Positions 36,985 through 46,934 of a stretch of DNA of 64,000 nucleotides are shown here, piece by piece. The stretch is from assembly GCA_016124655.1 (NCBI GenBank), contig WGNI01000001.1, positions 124,001-188,000 of the forward strand. Reading direction: 5' to 3'. A program made the translations under genes and the position numbers. Numbering within the stretch: the stretch's first letter is position 1; each line of letters begins with the position of its first letter. The notes under the pieces are model-generated. The model saw only the letters and a program-made list of their open reading frames with translations, was not told where the DNA came from and searched no databases. This DNA comes from Alphaproteobacteria bacterium (GTDB taxonomy: Bacteria > Pseudomonadota > Alphaproteobacteria > Caulobacterales > Aquidulcibacteraceae).

Positions 36985-37254
36985 CTAAAAGTCCGGCATG
37001 CCGTCCTTGTCGATATCGCGGGCGCGTTCGGCCCAGTCTTCGTCCGGCGCTTCGCCGCCGAAACCGAACCATTGCGCCAGCGGCGTGTCGCGCCAGTGGT
37101 CCAGCCCGATGCCCAGCATGATGATGGAAGACGGCACGAGAAACGCGGCAAGGCCCGCGAGCGAGCGAAAGCCGTCGGACGCGCTGATCTGATCCCAGCT
37201 GCCGCCGCGCAGCCAGATTTGGATCGGCTCCAGAATCCAGACGATTGCATCCAT
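36985..37254 (-). CDS. Small membrane protein with EF-hand-like tail
   Basis: Unrecognised protein of 89 residues. One transmembrane helix is likely at about residues 30-52 (LAGLAAFLVPSSIIMLGIGL). The tail carries D-I-D-K-D-G-M-P-D-F, matching the D-x-D-x-D-G calcium loop of EF-hand or thrombospondin-3-like repeats. The N-terminus is a short amphipathic segment. It stands alone between the hairpin array and the enoyl-CoA hydratase gene. Calcium binding is an inference from a single loop. Confidence 0.65.
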   Translation of the reverse strand: MDAIVWILEPIQIWLRGGSWDQISASDGFRSLAGLAAFLVPSSIIMLGIGLDHWRDTPLAQWFGFGGEAPDEDWAERARDIDKDGMPDF

Positions 37255-37302
37255 GCGCTGGGATATAGCGCGGGAAGGTGAACGCTGCGTTGGACGGCGC
37301 GG

Positions 37303-38091
37303 TTAACGGCCCTTGAATTCCGCCTGGCGCTTCTGCTGGAACGCCAGCACGCCTTCCTGGAAATCCTCGGTGCGGCCGGCGGTGCGCTGGGTCATGCGCT
37401 CGGCCTGCAATTGGCGCGACCAATCGTTGTCGAGGGAATCCCAGGCCAGCTTGCGGATCAGCGCAATCGATTTCGGGCCCGAGGCCAATTGCTCGGCGTA
37501 GCCGCGGGCCGCGCGCATCAGCTCCGCATCCGGCACGACCTTGTTGATCATGCCCCATTCGAGCGCGGTCTTGGCCGAGATCTTTTCGCCCAGCAGCATC
37601 ATTTCCATGGCGCGGGCGCGGCCGACCATGCGCGGCAGCAGGTAGGTCGAGCCGCCGTCGGGCACCAGGCCGATGCGCCGGAACGCCTGCAGGAAATAGG
37701 CGCTTTCGCCGGCGACGATGATGTCGCCCAGAAGCGCCAGCGAGCAGCCGACGCCGGCGGCGGGGCCGTTCACGGCGGTCACGAGCGGCACGCTCAATTC
37801 GCGCATGGTCGTTACGAGCGGATTGTAGGTGGTGGCGAGCGCGCCGCCGGCGTCGAGCCCGCCGGGTCCTTGACGCGAGGCCGGGCCGCCGCCTTCGGCG
37901 GAGAGGTTGGCGCCGGAGCAGAAGCCGCGGCCCGCGCCGGTCAGGATCGCGCAACGGGCTTCCGATTCCGCGCGCTCCAGCGCACCTTTCAGTTCCGCAG
38001 CGACGGGAATGCTGGCGGCGTTGAGCGAGCCGGGATCGTTCAGGGTGATCAGCGCGATGTCGCCCTCAAGGGCGTACTCGACCAGAGCCAT
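37303..38091 (-). CDS. Enoyl-CoA hydratase/isomerase family protein
   Basis: Crotonase-fold enzyme, 262 residues from the ATG at 38091. The family oxyanion-hole residues are visible in GRGFCSGANLS near residue 63 and in NGPAAGVGCSLALLGD near residue 113. The glutamate in the RRIGLVPDGGSTYLL region is replaced by a glycine-rich stretch as in PaaG-like isomerases, so the reaction may be isomerisation or ring-opening rather than hydration. It could take part in fatty-acid or phenylacetate catabolism. It is not in an obvious operon. Confidence 0.88.
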   Translation of the reverse strand: MALVEYALEGDIALITLNDPGSLNAASIPVAAELKGALERAESEARCAILTGAGRGFCSGANLSAEGGGPASRQGPGGLDAGGALATTYNPLVTTMRELSVPLVTAVNGPAAGVGCSLALLGDIIVAGESAYFLQAFRRIGLVPDGGSTYLLPRMVGRARAMEMMLLGEKISAKTALEWGMINKVVPDAELMRAARGYAEQLASGPKSIALIRKLAWDSLDNDWSRQLQAERMTQRTAGRTEDFQEGVLAFQQKRQAEFKGR

Positions 38092-38154
38092 GGCGGGGCG
38101 TCTCCGTGTGGATTGTCCCGCCAACTTACGCCGCGCGGGGGCGCGGACAACCCG

Positions 38155-39339
<1,185 letters not shown>

Positions 39340-39368
39340 AGCGATTGAAAGTTGCGCGAGGGCCGAAC

Positions 39369-40817
39369 ATGAACGCGATGGTTGATCTTCACTCCGGCGG
39401 CGCCAAGGCGCGCATGCAGGCGGTGCTTGAGGCGCAGCGCGCAGCGCATCTGCGCGAAGGCGCGCCGGATGCGGCCAAGCGCAAGGATCGCCTCAACCGC
39501 TGCATTTCGATCCTGCAAACGCACAGCGAAGAGCTGGTGGAGGCGATGAACGCCGATTTCGGCAATCGCTCAAAAGAGATGAGCCGGTTGACCGATATCG
39601 CCGGCGCGATCGGCCCGCTCAAGCATGCGCGCGACAATCTGGACAAGTGGATGCGGCCGGAGAAGCGCAAGGTCGAGGCGCCGCTCAATCTGTTCGGCGC
39701 AAAAGCGGAAGTGCAGTTTCAGCCCAAGGGCGTGATCGGCATCATCAGCCCGTGGAATTTTCCCGTGCAGCTGACGTTCGGACCGTTGGCGGGCGTGCTG
39801 GCGGCGGGCAATCGCGCGATGATCAAGCCGAGCGAATTCACGCCGGAAACCTCCACGGTGATGGCGCGCATTTTCGATCTCGTGTTCGATGAGGAAGAGA
39901 TCGCGGTGATCGAGGGCGGATCGGATGTGGGCGCTGCGTTCGCGGGCCTTGCGTTCGACCATCTGGTGTTCACCGGCGGCACGTCGATCGCCTATCATGT
40001 CATGCGCGCGGCGGCGGACAATCTGGTGCCGCTGACGCTGGAGCTTGGCGGCAAGAGCCCGGTGATCGTGTCGCGCTCGGCCGACATCAAGAAGACCGCG
40101 GCGCGGGTGATGACGGGCAAGACGATGAATGCGGGGCAAATCTGCCTGGCGCCGGATTACACCTTCCTGCCGCGGGAAAGCCGCGACGGTTTCGTGCAGG
40201 CCGCCAATGAGGCGGTGGCGAAAATGTTTCCCACCATCAAGGACAATCCGGACTACACCGCGATCGTCAATCAGCGCCACTATGACCGCATCAAGGGCCT
40301 GGTTGAGGATGCGCGCGCGAAAGGCGCGCAGGTCATCGAGATCAATCCCAACAATGAGGATTTCTCGCAGCAAGAGCATCGCCGCATTCCGCCGACGCTG
40401 ATCCTCGATCCGACCGACGACATGAAAGTGATGCAGGAAGAGATTTTCGGCCCGGTGATGCCGATCAAAACCTATTCCGACGTGAGCGAAGCGGTGAATT
40501 ACGTCAATGCGAATCCGCGTCCGCTGGGGCTTTACATGTTCAGCGAGGACGAGGCGGAGACCCAGACCGTGCTGGAGCGCACGACCTCGGGCGGCGTCAC
40601 GGTGAACGATGTGATCTTCCACGTCTCGGTGGAGGATTTGCCGTTCGGCGGCGTCGGACCCGCGGGCATGGGCGCCTATCACGGCAAGGATGGCTTCCTT
40701 GAGTTTTCGCACAAGAAAGCCGTCTACAAGCAGATGAAGGCCGACCTGCTTGCGATGATGCGTCCGCCATACAGCGACACGTTCCGCAAGCAGGTCGCAG
40801 CCCGCATGAAGGCTTAG
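39369..40817 (+). CDS. Aldehyde dehydrogenase, coniferyl-aldehyde-dehydrogenase-like
   Basis: NAD(P)-dependent oxidation of an aldehyde to an acid; 482 residues from the ATG at 39369 (GAGGG upstream). Catalytic residues: glutamate in LTLELGGKSP near residue 230 and cysteine in NAGQICLAPDY near residue 264. The cofactor site shows FTGGTSIAYHVMRAA. It resembles CalB-type enzymes of aromatic aldehyde metabolism, though the substrate is inferred. Its stop codon (TAG at 40815-40817) lies inside a palindromic repeat. Confidence 0.92.
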   Translation: MNAMVDLHSGGAKARMQAVLEAQRAAHLREGAPDAAKRKDRLNRCISILQTHSEELVEAMNADFGNRSKEMSRLTDIAGAIGPLKHARDNLDKWMRPEKRKVEAPLNLFGAKAEVQFQPKGVIGIISPWNFPVQLTFGPLAGVLAAGNRAMIKPSEFTPETSTVMARIFDLVFDEEEIAVIEGGSDVGAAFAGLAFDHLVFTGGTSIAYHVMRAAADNLVPLTLELGGKSPVIVSRSADIKKTAARVMTGKTMNAGQICLAPDYTFLPRESRDGFVQAANEAVAKMFPTIKDNPDYTAIVNQRHYDRIKGLVEDARAKGAQVIEINPNNEDFSQQEHRRIPPTLILDPTDDMKVMQEEIFGPVMPIKTYSDVSEAVNYVNANPRPLGLYMFSEDEAETQTVLERTTSGGVTVNDVIFHVSVEDLPFGGVGPAGMGAYHGKDGFLEFSHKKAVYKQMKADLLAMMRPPYSDTFRKQVAARMKA

Positions 40818-40954
40818 AGCCAGATCGTTTGAGATTGAATCAATCTCAAACGTGAATCAGGCTCTAAACTCAACATTTTGAGCGTGATACCCGCCGAAAC
40901 CGGTATCCATCCTGGATCGAGTCCAGGACAGGCCTTTTGGCTATAACGCTTTAG
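40815..40954. repeat. Dispersed palindromic repeat, fullest copy
   Basis: TAGAGCC (40815-40821) pairs with GGCTCTA (40860-40866), and GTTTGAGATTG pairs with CAATCTCAAAC inside it. Then follow GAGCGTGATACCCGCC, an ACCGGT core and the insert ATCCTGGATCGAGTCCAGG with TTTTGGCT, matching units at 22031-22207. The first repeat bases are the stop codon of the aldehyde dehydrogenase gene. It also matches the start of the partial copy at 11563. Confidence 0.88.
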
Positions 40955-41766
40955 GCCAGCGTCGCCTCCACGCGCAGGAAGGTCGCGGGGATGAGCGTCT
41001 TGTCGGGCTCTCCGCTGCGGTTTTGCGCAACGAACAAGTCCTCCAACTCAGCGGCGAGCGCATCGGCGCGGCCGGATTTCTCCGCGGCGTCGAAGGCGTT
41101 CATCGTCGGGCCGTAATAGCGGCGGAAGCGCTCGAGCAGGCGCTGCGGGGGGCCATCGCACCGGAACGCGAAGGTCTCGCGCGCAAACGCGATGCGATCG
41201 GCGGCGATGCCGGTCTCCTTGAAGCGCGCCGTGACATGCTCCTCCACGCCCCACAGCATCGGGCTGATGGAGCCTTCCGGCGGCGGTGGCGTGTACGCGG
41301 CGCTGATCTTCAGGATTTGCGCCACCAGCGTGGGATCGCCGGGGATCCAATTGCCCATGACGATGCGGCCGCCGCGGCGGGTGACGCGCGCCATTTCGTG
41401 CGCGACATCGTTCGGCTTCGGCGCAAACATCGCGCCGAACACGGTGACCGTGAGATCGAAAGCGCGATCCTCCAGACCGGTCAGCGCGCTGGCGTCGCCT
41501 TCCTGAAAGCGGCACTTGGCGAGGCCCAAAGCGCGGGCCCGCGCATTGCCGGCGGCCACCAGATTGGCGGCGATGTCGACGCCCAGGACATCGGCGCCGC
41601 GCTGGGCGGCGGGGATCGCGGTGGCGCCGTCGCCGCTGCCGAGATCGAGCACAAACTGGCCGGGGCGGATGCCCAGGGTCTCGACGAAAGCGTCGCCGCT
41701 TTCGCGCATGGTGGCCGCGATCTGGGTGAAATCGCCCTTTTCCCACAAGGCTTTGTTCGGGTTCAT
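40951..41766 (-). CDS. SAM-dependent methyltransferase, UbiE-like
   Basis: 271 residues; AGGAG precedes the ATG at 41766. Motif I is VLDLGSGDGATAIPAAQRGA near residue 40, and VLGVDIAANLVAAGNARA follows. The post-motif block (FDLTVTVFGAMFAPKPNDVA) is the type found in class I methyltransferases. The substrate is unknown. It is transcribed divergently from the HxlR regulator (139 bases apart), which may control it. Confidence 0.88.
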   Translation of the reverse strand: MNPNKALWEKGDFTQIAATMRESGDAFVETLGIRPGQFVLDLGSGDGATAIPAAQRGADVLGVDIAANLVAAGNARARALGLAKCRFQEGDASALTGLEDRAFDLTVTVFGAMFAPKPNDVAHEMARVTRRGGRIVMGNWIPGDPTLVAQILKISAAYTPPPPEGSISPMLWGVEEHVTARFKETGIAADRIAFARETFAFRCDGPPQRLLERFRRYYGPTMNAFDAAEKSGRADALAAELEDLFVAQNRSGEPDKTLIPATFLRVEATLA

Positions 41767-41905
41767 TGTCGTCTCCTGAAAGGGACTGGCGGGCCTGGGC
41801 CGCCGGGTTGCGATGGGTTTGACGCATCGCCGGCGGGCGCGGCTAGTTCAGGAAATGAATCGGGCGTGGTACAGAAAATGAAGCGGATAGAGCGGAGGCG
41901 CGCCG
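41767..41905. promoter_or_regulatory. Divergent intergenic region with tandem AAATGAA repeat
   Basis: Separates the methyltransferase and HxlR genes. GGAAATGAATCGGG and AAAATGAAGCGG occur tandemly near 41855-41885, just upstream of the HxlR ribosome site. HxlR-type regulators usually bind near their own promoter, so this direct repeat is a candidate operator, which is inference. Confidence 0.3.
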
Positions 41906-42601
41906 ATGGCTGAGGCCCGGTACAACCAGTTCTGCCCGGTCGCGATGGCGGCGGAAATCCTGTGCACGCGCTGGACGATGATCGTGCTGCGGGAAATCAT
42001 GTCCGGCTCGCACCGCTTCAACGACATCCGTCGCGGCGCGCCGCGCATGTCGCCGGCCTTATTGTCGCGGCGGCTGAAAGAGCTGGAGGCGGCGGGCGTC
42101 ATCGTGCGCAAGCCGGTGCGCGGCGATAGCGAGACGTTTGAATATCATTTCACAGATGCGGGGCGCGAGCTTGAGCCGCTGATCATGGGGTTCGGCGCAT
42201 GGGGCCAGCGCTGGGTCGATAAGGATGTGTCGCTGCAACATCTCGATGCGCAGCTCCTGATGTGGGACATGCGGCGCAACCTCAACCCTCAGCCGATGCC
42301 GGCGCGGCGCAGCGTCATTCAGTTCCAGTTTCCAGAACAATCGGCTGCGCGGCGGCTTTATTGGCTGATCGTGGCGCCGGGCGAAGAGGTCGATCTGTGC
42401 TCGGTCGATCCGGGCCATGACGTCGATCTCTACGTCTCCACCGATTTGCGCACGATGACTGCGATCTGGATGGGGCATGACACGGTGCGGCGTGCGCGCG
42501 ACGCCGGCGCGCTGCATCTCACCGGCGAGCGTGCGCTGGGTGACAAGATGCAGACCTGGCTGGGCCTGAGCCCGCTCGCGCAGGTCCCGCGCGTCGCTTA
42601 A
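41906..42601 (+). CDS. HxlR-family transcriptional regulator with C-terminal ligand-like domain
   Basis: 231 residues; GGAGG precedes the ATG. The HxlR winged helix occupies residues 1-95 (YNQFCPVAMAAEILCTRW, SGSHRFNDIRRG, LLSRRLKELEAAGVI), with the cysteine near residue 10 often found in the family. The remaining 130 residues (RRLYWLIVAPGEEVDLC and so on) resemble an SCP2-like fold, so the protein may sense a small hydrophobic ligand. Diverging from a methyltransferase gene is consistent with local control. Confidence 0.9.
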   Translation: MAEARYNQFCPVAMAAEILCTRWTMIVLREIMSGSHRFNDIRRGAPRMSPALLSRRLKELEAAGVIVRKPVRGDSETFEYHFTDAGRELEPLIMGFGAWGQRWVDKDVSLQHLDAQLLMWDMRRNLNPQPMPARRSVIQFQFPEQSAARRLYWLIVAPGEEVDLCSVDPGHDVDLYVSTDLRTMTAIWMGHDTVRRARDAGALHLTGERALGDKMQTWLGLSPLAQVPRVA

Positions 42602-42631
42602 AACTGTCCGACGCGCAGTCCCGCGCAGGCG

Positions 42632-45091
42632 TCAGCTGCCGAACTCGTAGCCGACGCGGAAGCCGATCTGCCGCGGCGGCGCGACGTCGGTGAAGTAAGA
42701 TCGCACGAACACCGGACCGCCGGCGTCATCGGGCCCCAAGTTCAGATTGTTGCGCGAGGTCGAAACCACGCCGGTTTCGGCGAACTCGTCGAACAGGTTC
42801 TTCACGTAAAGCTGGGCGTTCCAGTTCGCGCCGGTCAGCGTGATCGAGGCGTTGTGGATGGAATAGCCCGGCAAGGTCAGCCCGCCGCCGCGTGCGCCGG
42901 TGCGGGAGAACACGTCGGTGATGGCGGAGAAGCCATAGGAGAAATCCCACGTCATCGCGCCCATCGGCACTTCGTAATTGATGTAGAGGCTGCCCTGATT
43001 TTCCGGCGAGCCGGGCAGGCGATCGCCTTCCTGTCCGTCAATGCGCTCCGGCAAGAGCGTGGTCAGGTTGAGCTGCGTGATCAGGCTCGGCGACACCGAG
43101 GTCAGCTCGGTGGTGTTGTAGGAGTACGAGCCGCGCACGGAGAGATGATCGGTGATGTCGGCGTTGAAGTTCATTTCGAAGCCGCGCGATTCTGCGCCGG
43201 TGCCGTTGATCGTGATCGGCTGAGAGCCGACCAGCGTTGCGGACCCGACCTGCGGGCCGTCCCATTCCACCAGATAGATCGCGCCGTTCAGCGTCAGGCG
43301 CCGATCGAGCCATTGCGTGCGCAGGCCGATTTCGTAATTGACCGTGGTGTCGGCGGTGTACTCGAACTCCTGCTGGTTGGAGGCGCACACGCTCTGGCCC
43401 GGGCCGCCGCCGGGCACGGCGCACAATTCCAGGCCGTTGGAATCGCCGATCCGATAGCCTTCCGAACGCGTGAAATACGCCAGGATGTCGTCGGTGAAGG
43501 AATAGGACGTGTTGAACTTCCACAGGAAGCCTTCATCCGATTGACCGGAAGGCGTGGGGTTGGAGAGATCGATAAACCCGTCGGGCTGGCCGAAATAGGC
43601 GGTGTTCAGAAGCGGCAGATCGACGACGGTGGTTCCGCTGAGGTCGTACTCGTAATAGCGGCCGCCGACGGTGACGTTCCAATTGTCGGTGATGTTGTAG
43701 CCAAGCTCGCCATAGATCGCGGATTCTTTCAGATCCTGCGTCACGAGATTGTAGTATTCCAGCCCATCGGTGCGCAGCACGGCGCCGTAATTGGCGACCA
43801 GGAATTCCGAGAACAGCGGTGTGAATTCCTGGCTGATGCCGGTCTCTTCATGCTCGCTGTAGAAGGCGCCGACGATCCAGCTGAACGGACCGCCATGGGT
43901 GGAGACCGCGCGGAGTTCCTGCGTGAAGGTGTTTTCGTCGCTGATGTCGCGGGTGCGGGCGGTGAAGCTGGGGAAGTTGTCGTAGTAATAGCTCGACGCC
44001 AGCGGGTTGAGCATCAGGAGCAGGTCGGTCTGGTCGCGCTGCGAATTGTCGGAATAGCGCGAATAGCCGGTGGCGGAGGTCAGGGCCGCGAAGCCCACAT
44101 CCCATTCCGCTTCCAGCGCGAGCAATTCGTTGGTGCGTTCGAAGGTTTCGCGCACGCGCTTGGTGGATTCGTATTCCTGGACGTTCGGGATCGTCCCGCG
44201 ATGCGAGCTGATCTGGCGGCCGAACACTTCGGAATCCTGGAAGTAATAGGTCAGCGTGGCGTCGAAGGTCGGCGTCACGGCCCAGCGCGCGGCGACGCGG
44301 CCGGAGATCACGTCGCGATCGTTCGCGTCCGGCACGGGCGCGAGATTGGCGGCGCGTTCGCCGGGCGTGGCGAAGGCGTCGGGATCGGAAACGCCGGGCT
44401 GCTGAACGATATAATTGTAGTCGATGAAGCCTTGATCCTCGAGGCGATCGAGCACGACGCGCACAGCGAAGGTATCGGTGATCGGCAGGTTGGCGGTCAG
44501 CCCGATGTCGTTGGAGAGATCATCCCCTTCGGAATAATTGTAGACCTCGGCGCGATAAGCCAAGGTGGCTGCGTCAAACTCCGGCTTGCGCGGCAAATAG
44601 CGGATCGCGCCGCCCAAGGTGCCTGCGCCATAGAGCGTGCCCTGGGGACCCAAGAGCACTTCCACGCGCTCCATGTCCTGCAGGCGCAGGTCCACGAACA
44701 GCGGGACTTCGCCGACATAGGTGGCCACCGTGCCGCCGCCGTCATTGGAGCCGTCATTGGAGCCGATCGGGTCGGCGTTCAGGCCGCGCACGATGATGGG
44801 GTGGGCGGCGTGGCCGCCCTGGTCGACGATGTGAATGCCGGGCACGTAGGCGGACAGCTCGGTCAGGTCGCCGAGGTCCTGCTGCTCGATGTCGTCGCCG
44901 CCGATGGCGGCGATGTTGAGGGGCACGTCCTGCACCGAGACCGCGCGGCGGGTGGCGGTCACGACCAGTTCGTCCGACGTCACGCTGCTCTGGGCCAGCG
45001 CCGGGGTCGCGGTGAGCACAAGCGCAGGCAAGGAAAACAGGCTGACGGAATTGGCGAGCGCTCTCAGCCGACCGGACTTGGACTTCAGCAT
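42632..45091 (-). CDS. TonB-dependent outer-membrane receptor (1)
   Basis: Ligand-gated outer-membrane transporter, 819 residues from the ATG at 45091 (AAGGGGAA upstream); the longer frame to 45295 is not credible. The signal peptide ends near residue 34 (T-P-A-L-A-Q). A TonB-box-like ELVVTATRR follows. The plug domain shows DVPLNIAAIGGDDIEQ and LLGPQGTLYGAGTLGGAI. The remainder is a 22-strand-type barrel. The ligand is unknown; relatives carry siderophores, glycans or peptides. It diverges from a TPR-sulfotransferase gene across 275 bases. Confidence 0.95.
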   Translation of the reverse strand: MLKSKSGRLRALANSVSLFSLPALVLTATPALAQSSVTSDELVVTATRRAVSVQDVPLNIAAIGGDDIEQQDLGDLTELSAYVPGIHIVDQGGHAAHPIIVRGLNADPIGSNDGSNDGGGTVATYVGEVPLFVDLRLQDMERVEVLLGPQGTLYGAGTLGGAIRYLPRKPEFDAATLAYRAEVYNYSEGDDLSNDIGLTANLPITDTFAVRVVLDRLEDQGFIDYNYIVQQPGVSDPDAFATPGERAANLAPVPDANDRDVISGRVAARWAVTPTFDATLTYYFQDSEVFGRQISSHRGTIPNVQEYESTKRVRETFERTNELLALEAEWDVGFAALTSATGYSRYSDNSQRDQTDLLLMLNPLASSYYYDNFPSFTARTRDISDENTFTQELRAVSTHGGPFSWIVGAFYSEHEETGISQEFTPLFSEFLVANYGAVLRTDGLEYYNLVTQDLKESAIYGELGYNITDNWNVTVGGRYYEYDLSGTTVVDLPLLNTAYFGQPDGFIDLSNPTPSGQSDEGFLWKFNTSYSFTDDILAYFTRSEGYRIGDSNGLELCAVPGGGPGQSVCASNQQEFEYTADTTVNYEIGLRTQWLDRRLTLNGAIYLVEWDGPQVGSATLVGSQPITINGTGAESRGFEMNFNADITDHLSVRGSYSYNTTELTSVSPSLITQLNLTTLLPERIDGQEGDRLPGSPENQGSLYINYEVPMGAMTWDFSYGFSAITDVFSRTGARGGGLTLPGYSIHNASITLTGANWNAQLYVKNLFDEFAETGVVSTSRNNLNLGPDDAGGPVFVRSYFTDVAPPRQIGFRVGYEFGS

Positions 45092-45366
45092 GCGGACGAT
45101 TCCCCTTCTTGGCTGGGAGCGATGGTGCGCTGCGCCGCGGCGGACCTCAAGCGGCTTGTGGCGGCGCCGGCTGATCGCTAGCGTGCCGTGGCTCTTGGAC
45201 AGGCGCCGGCGCCTCGATTTGAACGACGAACTGCAAAGACTCCGCGACGAATGTCGAGACGCCGCGCGGGCGCATGCGCCGCCGCGCTGCGTCAATTCAA
45301 ATCCTGTGACTTTGACGCAACAAATTGGGGCGCTTCGCTTTGGGCGGGTCTGAGGCCGGAGACGAC

Positions 45367-46929
45367 GTGATCGGCGCCGCGGACGCGCGGTTTGCGGCGG
45401 AAGATTACCGCGGCGCTCATGTTTTGTGTCTGGAGTCGCTGCGGCGCGACGGGCCGAACGCCACTGCGTTCGCGCTGCTCGGCCGCATCGCGCTGGCGCA
45501 TGACGCGTTTGCGCAGGCGTTGGCGCAGTTCGACCGGGCGCTGGCGATTAAGCCTGATCTTGCGCCTGTCCACGCTTTGCGCGGCCAGGCCCTGGCGCGG
45601 CTGCAACGGCTTGACGAGGCGCGGCTTGCGGCGGACGCGGCGGAGCGTCTGGCGCCGCAGGATGCGCTGACGCTCGATACCCTCGGCGTGATCTACAGCC
45701 ACGCAGGCGACCATGCCCGGGCGCTGCCGTTCTTCGCGCGCGCGGCCGCGCTTGCGCCGGACAATCCCAACATCCTGCACAATCTGGGCGTGGCGCAGCA
45801 ATTCAACGGCGATCTGGCTGCAGCGGAGACGGCGTTCCGCGCCGAGCTCTTGGTGCAAGGCGAAGCGCGCCGGCCCTATGCGGCGCTGGTGCATCTGTCG
45901 CGGCAGACGCGCGAGGCGAACTTTATTCCGGAACTGGAACGCCAGTTTGCGCGGGCGGACGGCGACGCCAATGCGCGGCTGCAGATCGGCCACGCGCTCG
46001 CCAAGACGCATGACGATCTGGGCGAATACGCCGCCGCGTTCGCGTGGCTGGAGCGCGCGAAAGCGCTGAAGCGCGCCGAGATCGGCTATCGCATCGAGAC
46101 TGCGCGGGCGCTGTTTGACGCCGCGCTCGATGCGCACAAGGCCGCGCCGGCGGCGCAGGGTTGCCCATCGCCGGCGCCGATCTTCATCGTCGGCATGCCG
46201 CGCACCGGCACGACGCTGGTCGATCGTATTCTCTCCAGTCATCGCGATGTCGTGTCCGCGGGCGAGTTGGGACACATGGCGGCGCTCACTGCGCAGGCGG
46301 CGACGCCGCATCTGCCGCAGCGTCCCAGCGACGGCGATGTGCTGCGCGCCGCGGCGCGGGCCGATCCTTCACGCCTGGGTGAAGCATACATCGCGGCGGC
46401 TGCAAACCAAGCGCAGGGCGCGGCGCGGTTCATCGACAAGATGCCGATCAATTTCCTCTATGCGGGGCTCATTCATCGCGCGCTGCCCAATGCACGGATC
46501 ATCTGTCTACGGCGCGATCCGATGGATGCGGTGTTGAGCAATTATCGCCAGATCTTCGGGCCTGAGGCCGCGCATTATTGGTATGCGTTCGATCTGGAGC
46601 AGACCGCGCACTATTGCGTGGCGTTCGATCGACTGATTGCGGGATGGCGCGCGCTTCTGCCCGCGGATCGCTTCATGGAAGTGTACTACGAGGACGTCGT
46701 GCACGACCTGGAAACGCAGGCGCGGCGGCTGGTTGCGTTTTGCGGGCTCGATTGGGACGCGCGGTGTCTTTCTCCGCACGAAAACGACAGCCCGGTGGCG
46801 ACGGCAAGTTCGGTGCAGGTGCGCGCGCCGGTCTATTCCACGTCGATCGGGCGGTGGCGGCGCTATGGCGATGCAATGGCGCCGGCGGCGGCGATCCTGC
46901 GCGCGGCCGGTCTTTTGAGCGACCGCTAA
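45367..46929 (+). CDS. TPR-repeat sulfotransferase
   Basis: Transfers sulfate from PAPS. I chose the GTG at 45367 because CCGGAGA lies eight bases upstream; a TTG at 45325 would add 14 residues. The product has 520 residues. Residues about 10-210 hold TPR-like repeats (ALLGRIALAHDAFAQALAQF and similar). The sulfotransferase domain follows: the 5'-phosphosulfate loop PIFIVGMPRTGTTLVDRIL near residue 270 and the 3'-phosphate site ICLRRDPMDAVLSNY near residue 380. Such proteins sit beside TonB receptors in many alphaproteobacteria; the acceptor is unknown. Confidence 0.9.
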   Translation: MIGAADARFAAEDYRGAHVLCLESLRRDGPNATAFALLGRIALAHDAFAQALAQFDRALAIKPDLAPVHALRGQALARLQRLDEARLAADAAERLAPQDALTLDTLGVIYSHAGDHARALPFFARAAALAPDNPNILHNLGVAQQFNGDLAAAETAFRAELLVQGEARRPYAALVHLSRQTREANFIPELERQFARADGDANARLQIGHALAKTHDDLGEYAAAFAWLERAKALKRAEIGYRIETARALFDAALDAHKAAPAAQGCPSPAPIFIVGMPRTGTTLVDRILSSHRDVVSAGELGHMAALTAQAATPHLPQRPSDGDVLRAAARADPSRLGEAYIAAAANQAQGAARFIDKMPINFLYAGLIHRALPNARIICLRRDPMDAVLSNYRQIFGPEAAHYWYAFDLEQTAHYCVAFDRLIAGWRALLPADRFMEVYYEDVVHDLETQARRLVAFCGLDWDARCLSPHENDSPVATASSVQVRAPVYSTSIGRWRRYGDAMAPAAAILRAAGLLSDR

Positions 46930-46934
46930 GCCGC

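Noticed and set aside
42854-45181. A 775-residue plus-strand open frame
   Set aside because: Antisense shadow of TonB receptor 1; no domains visible.
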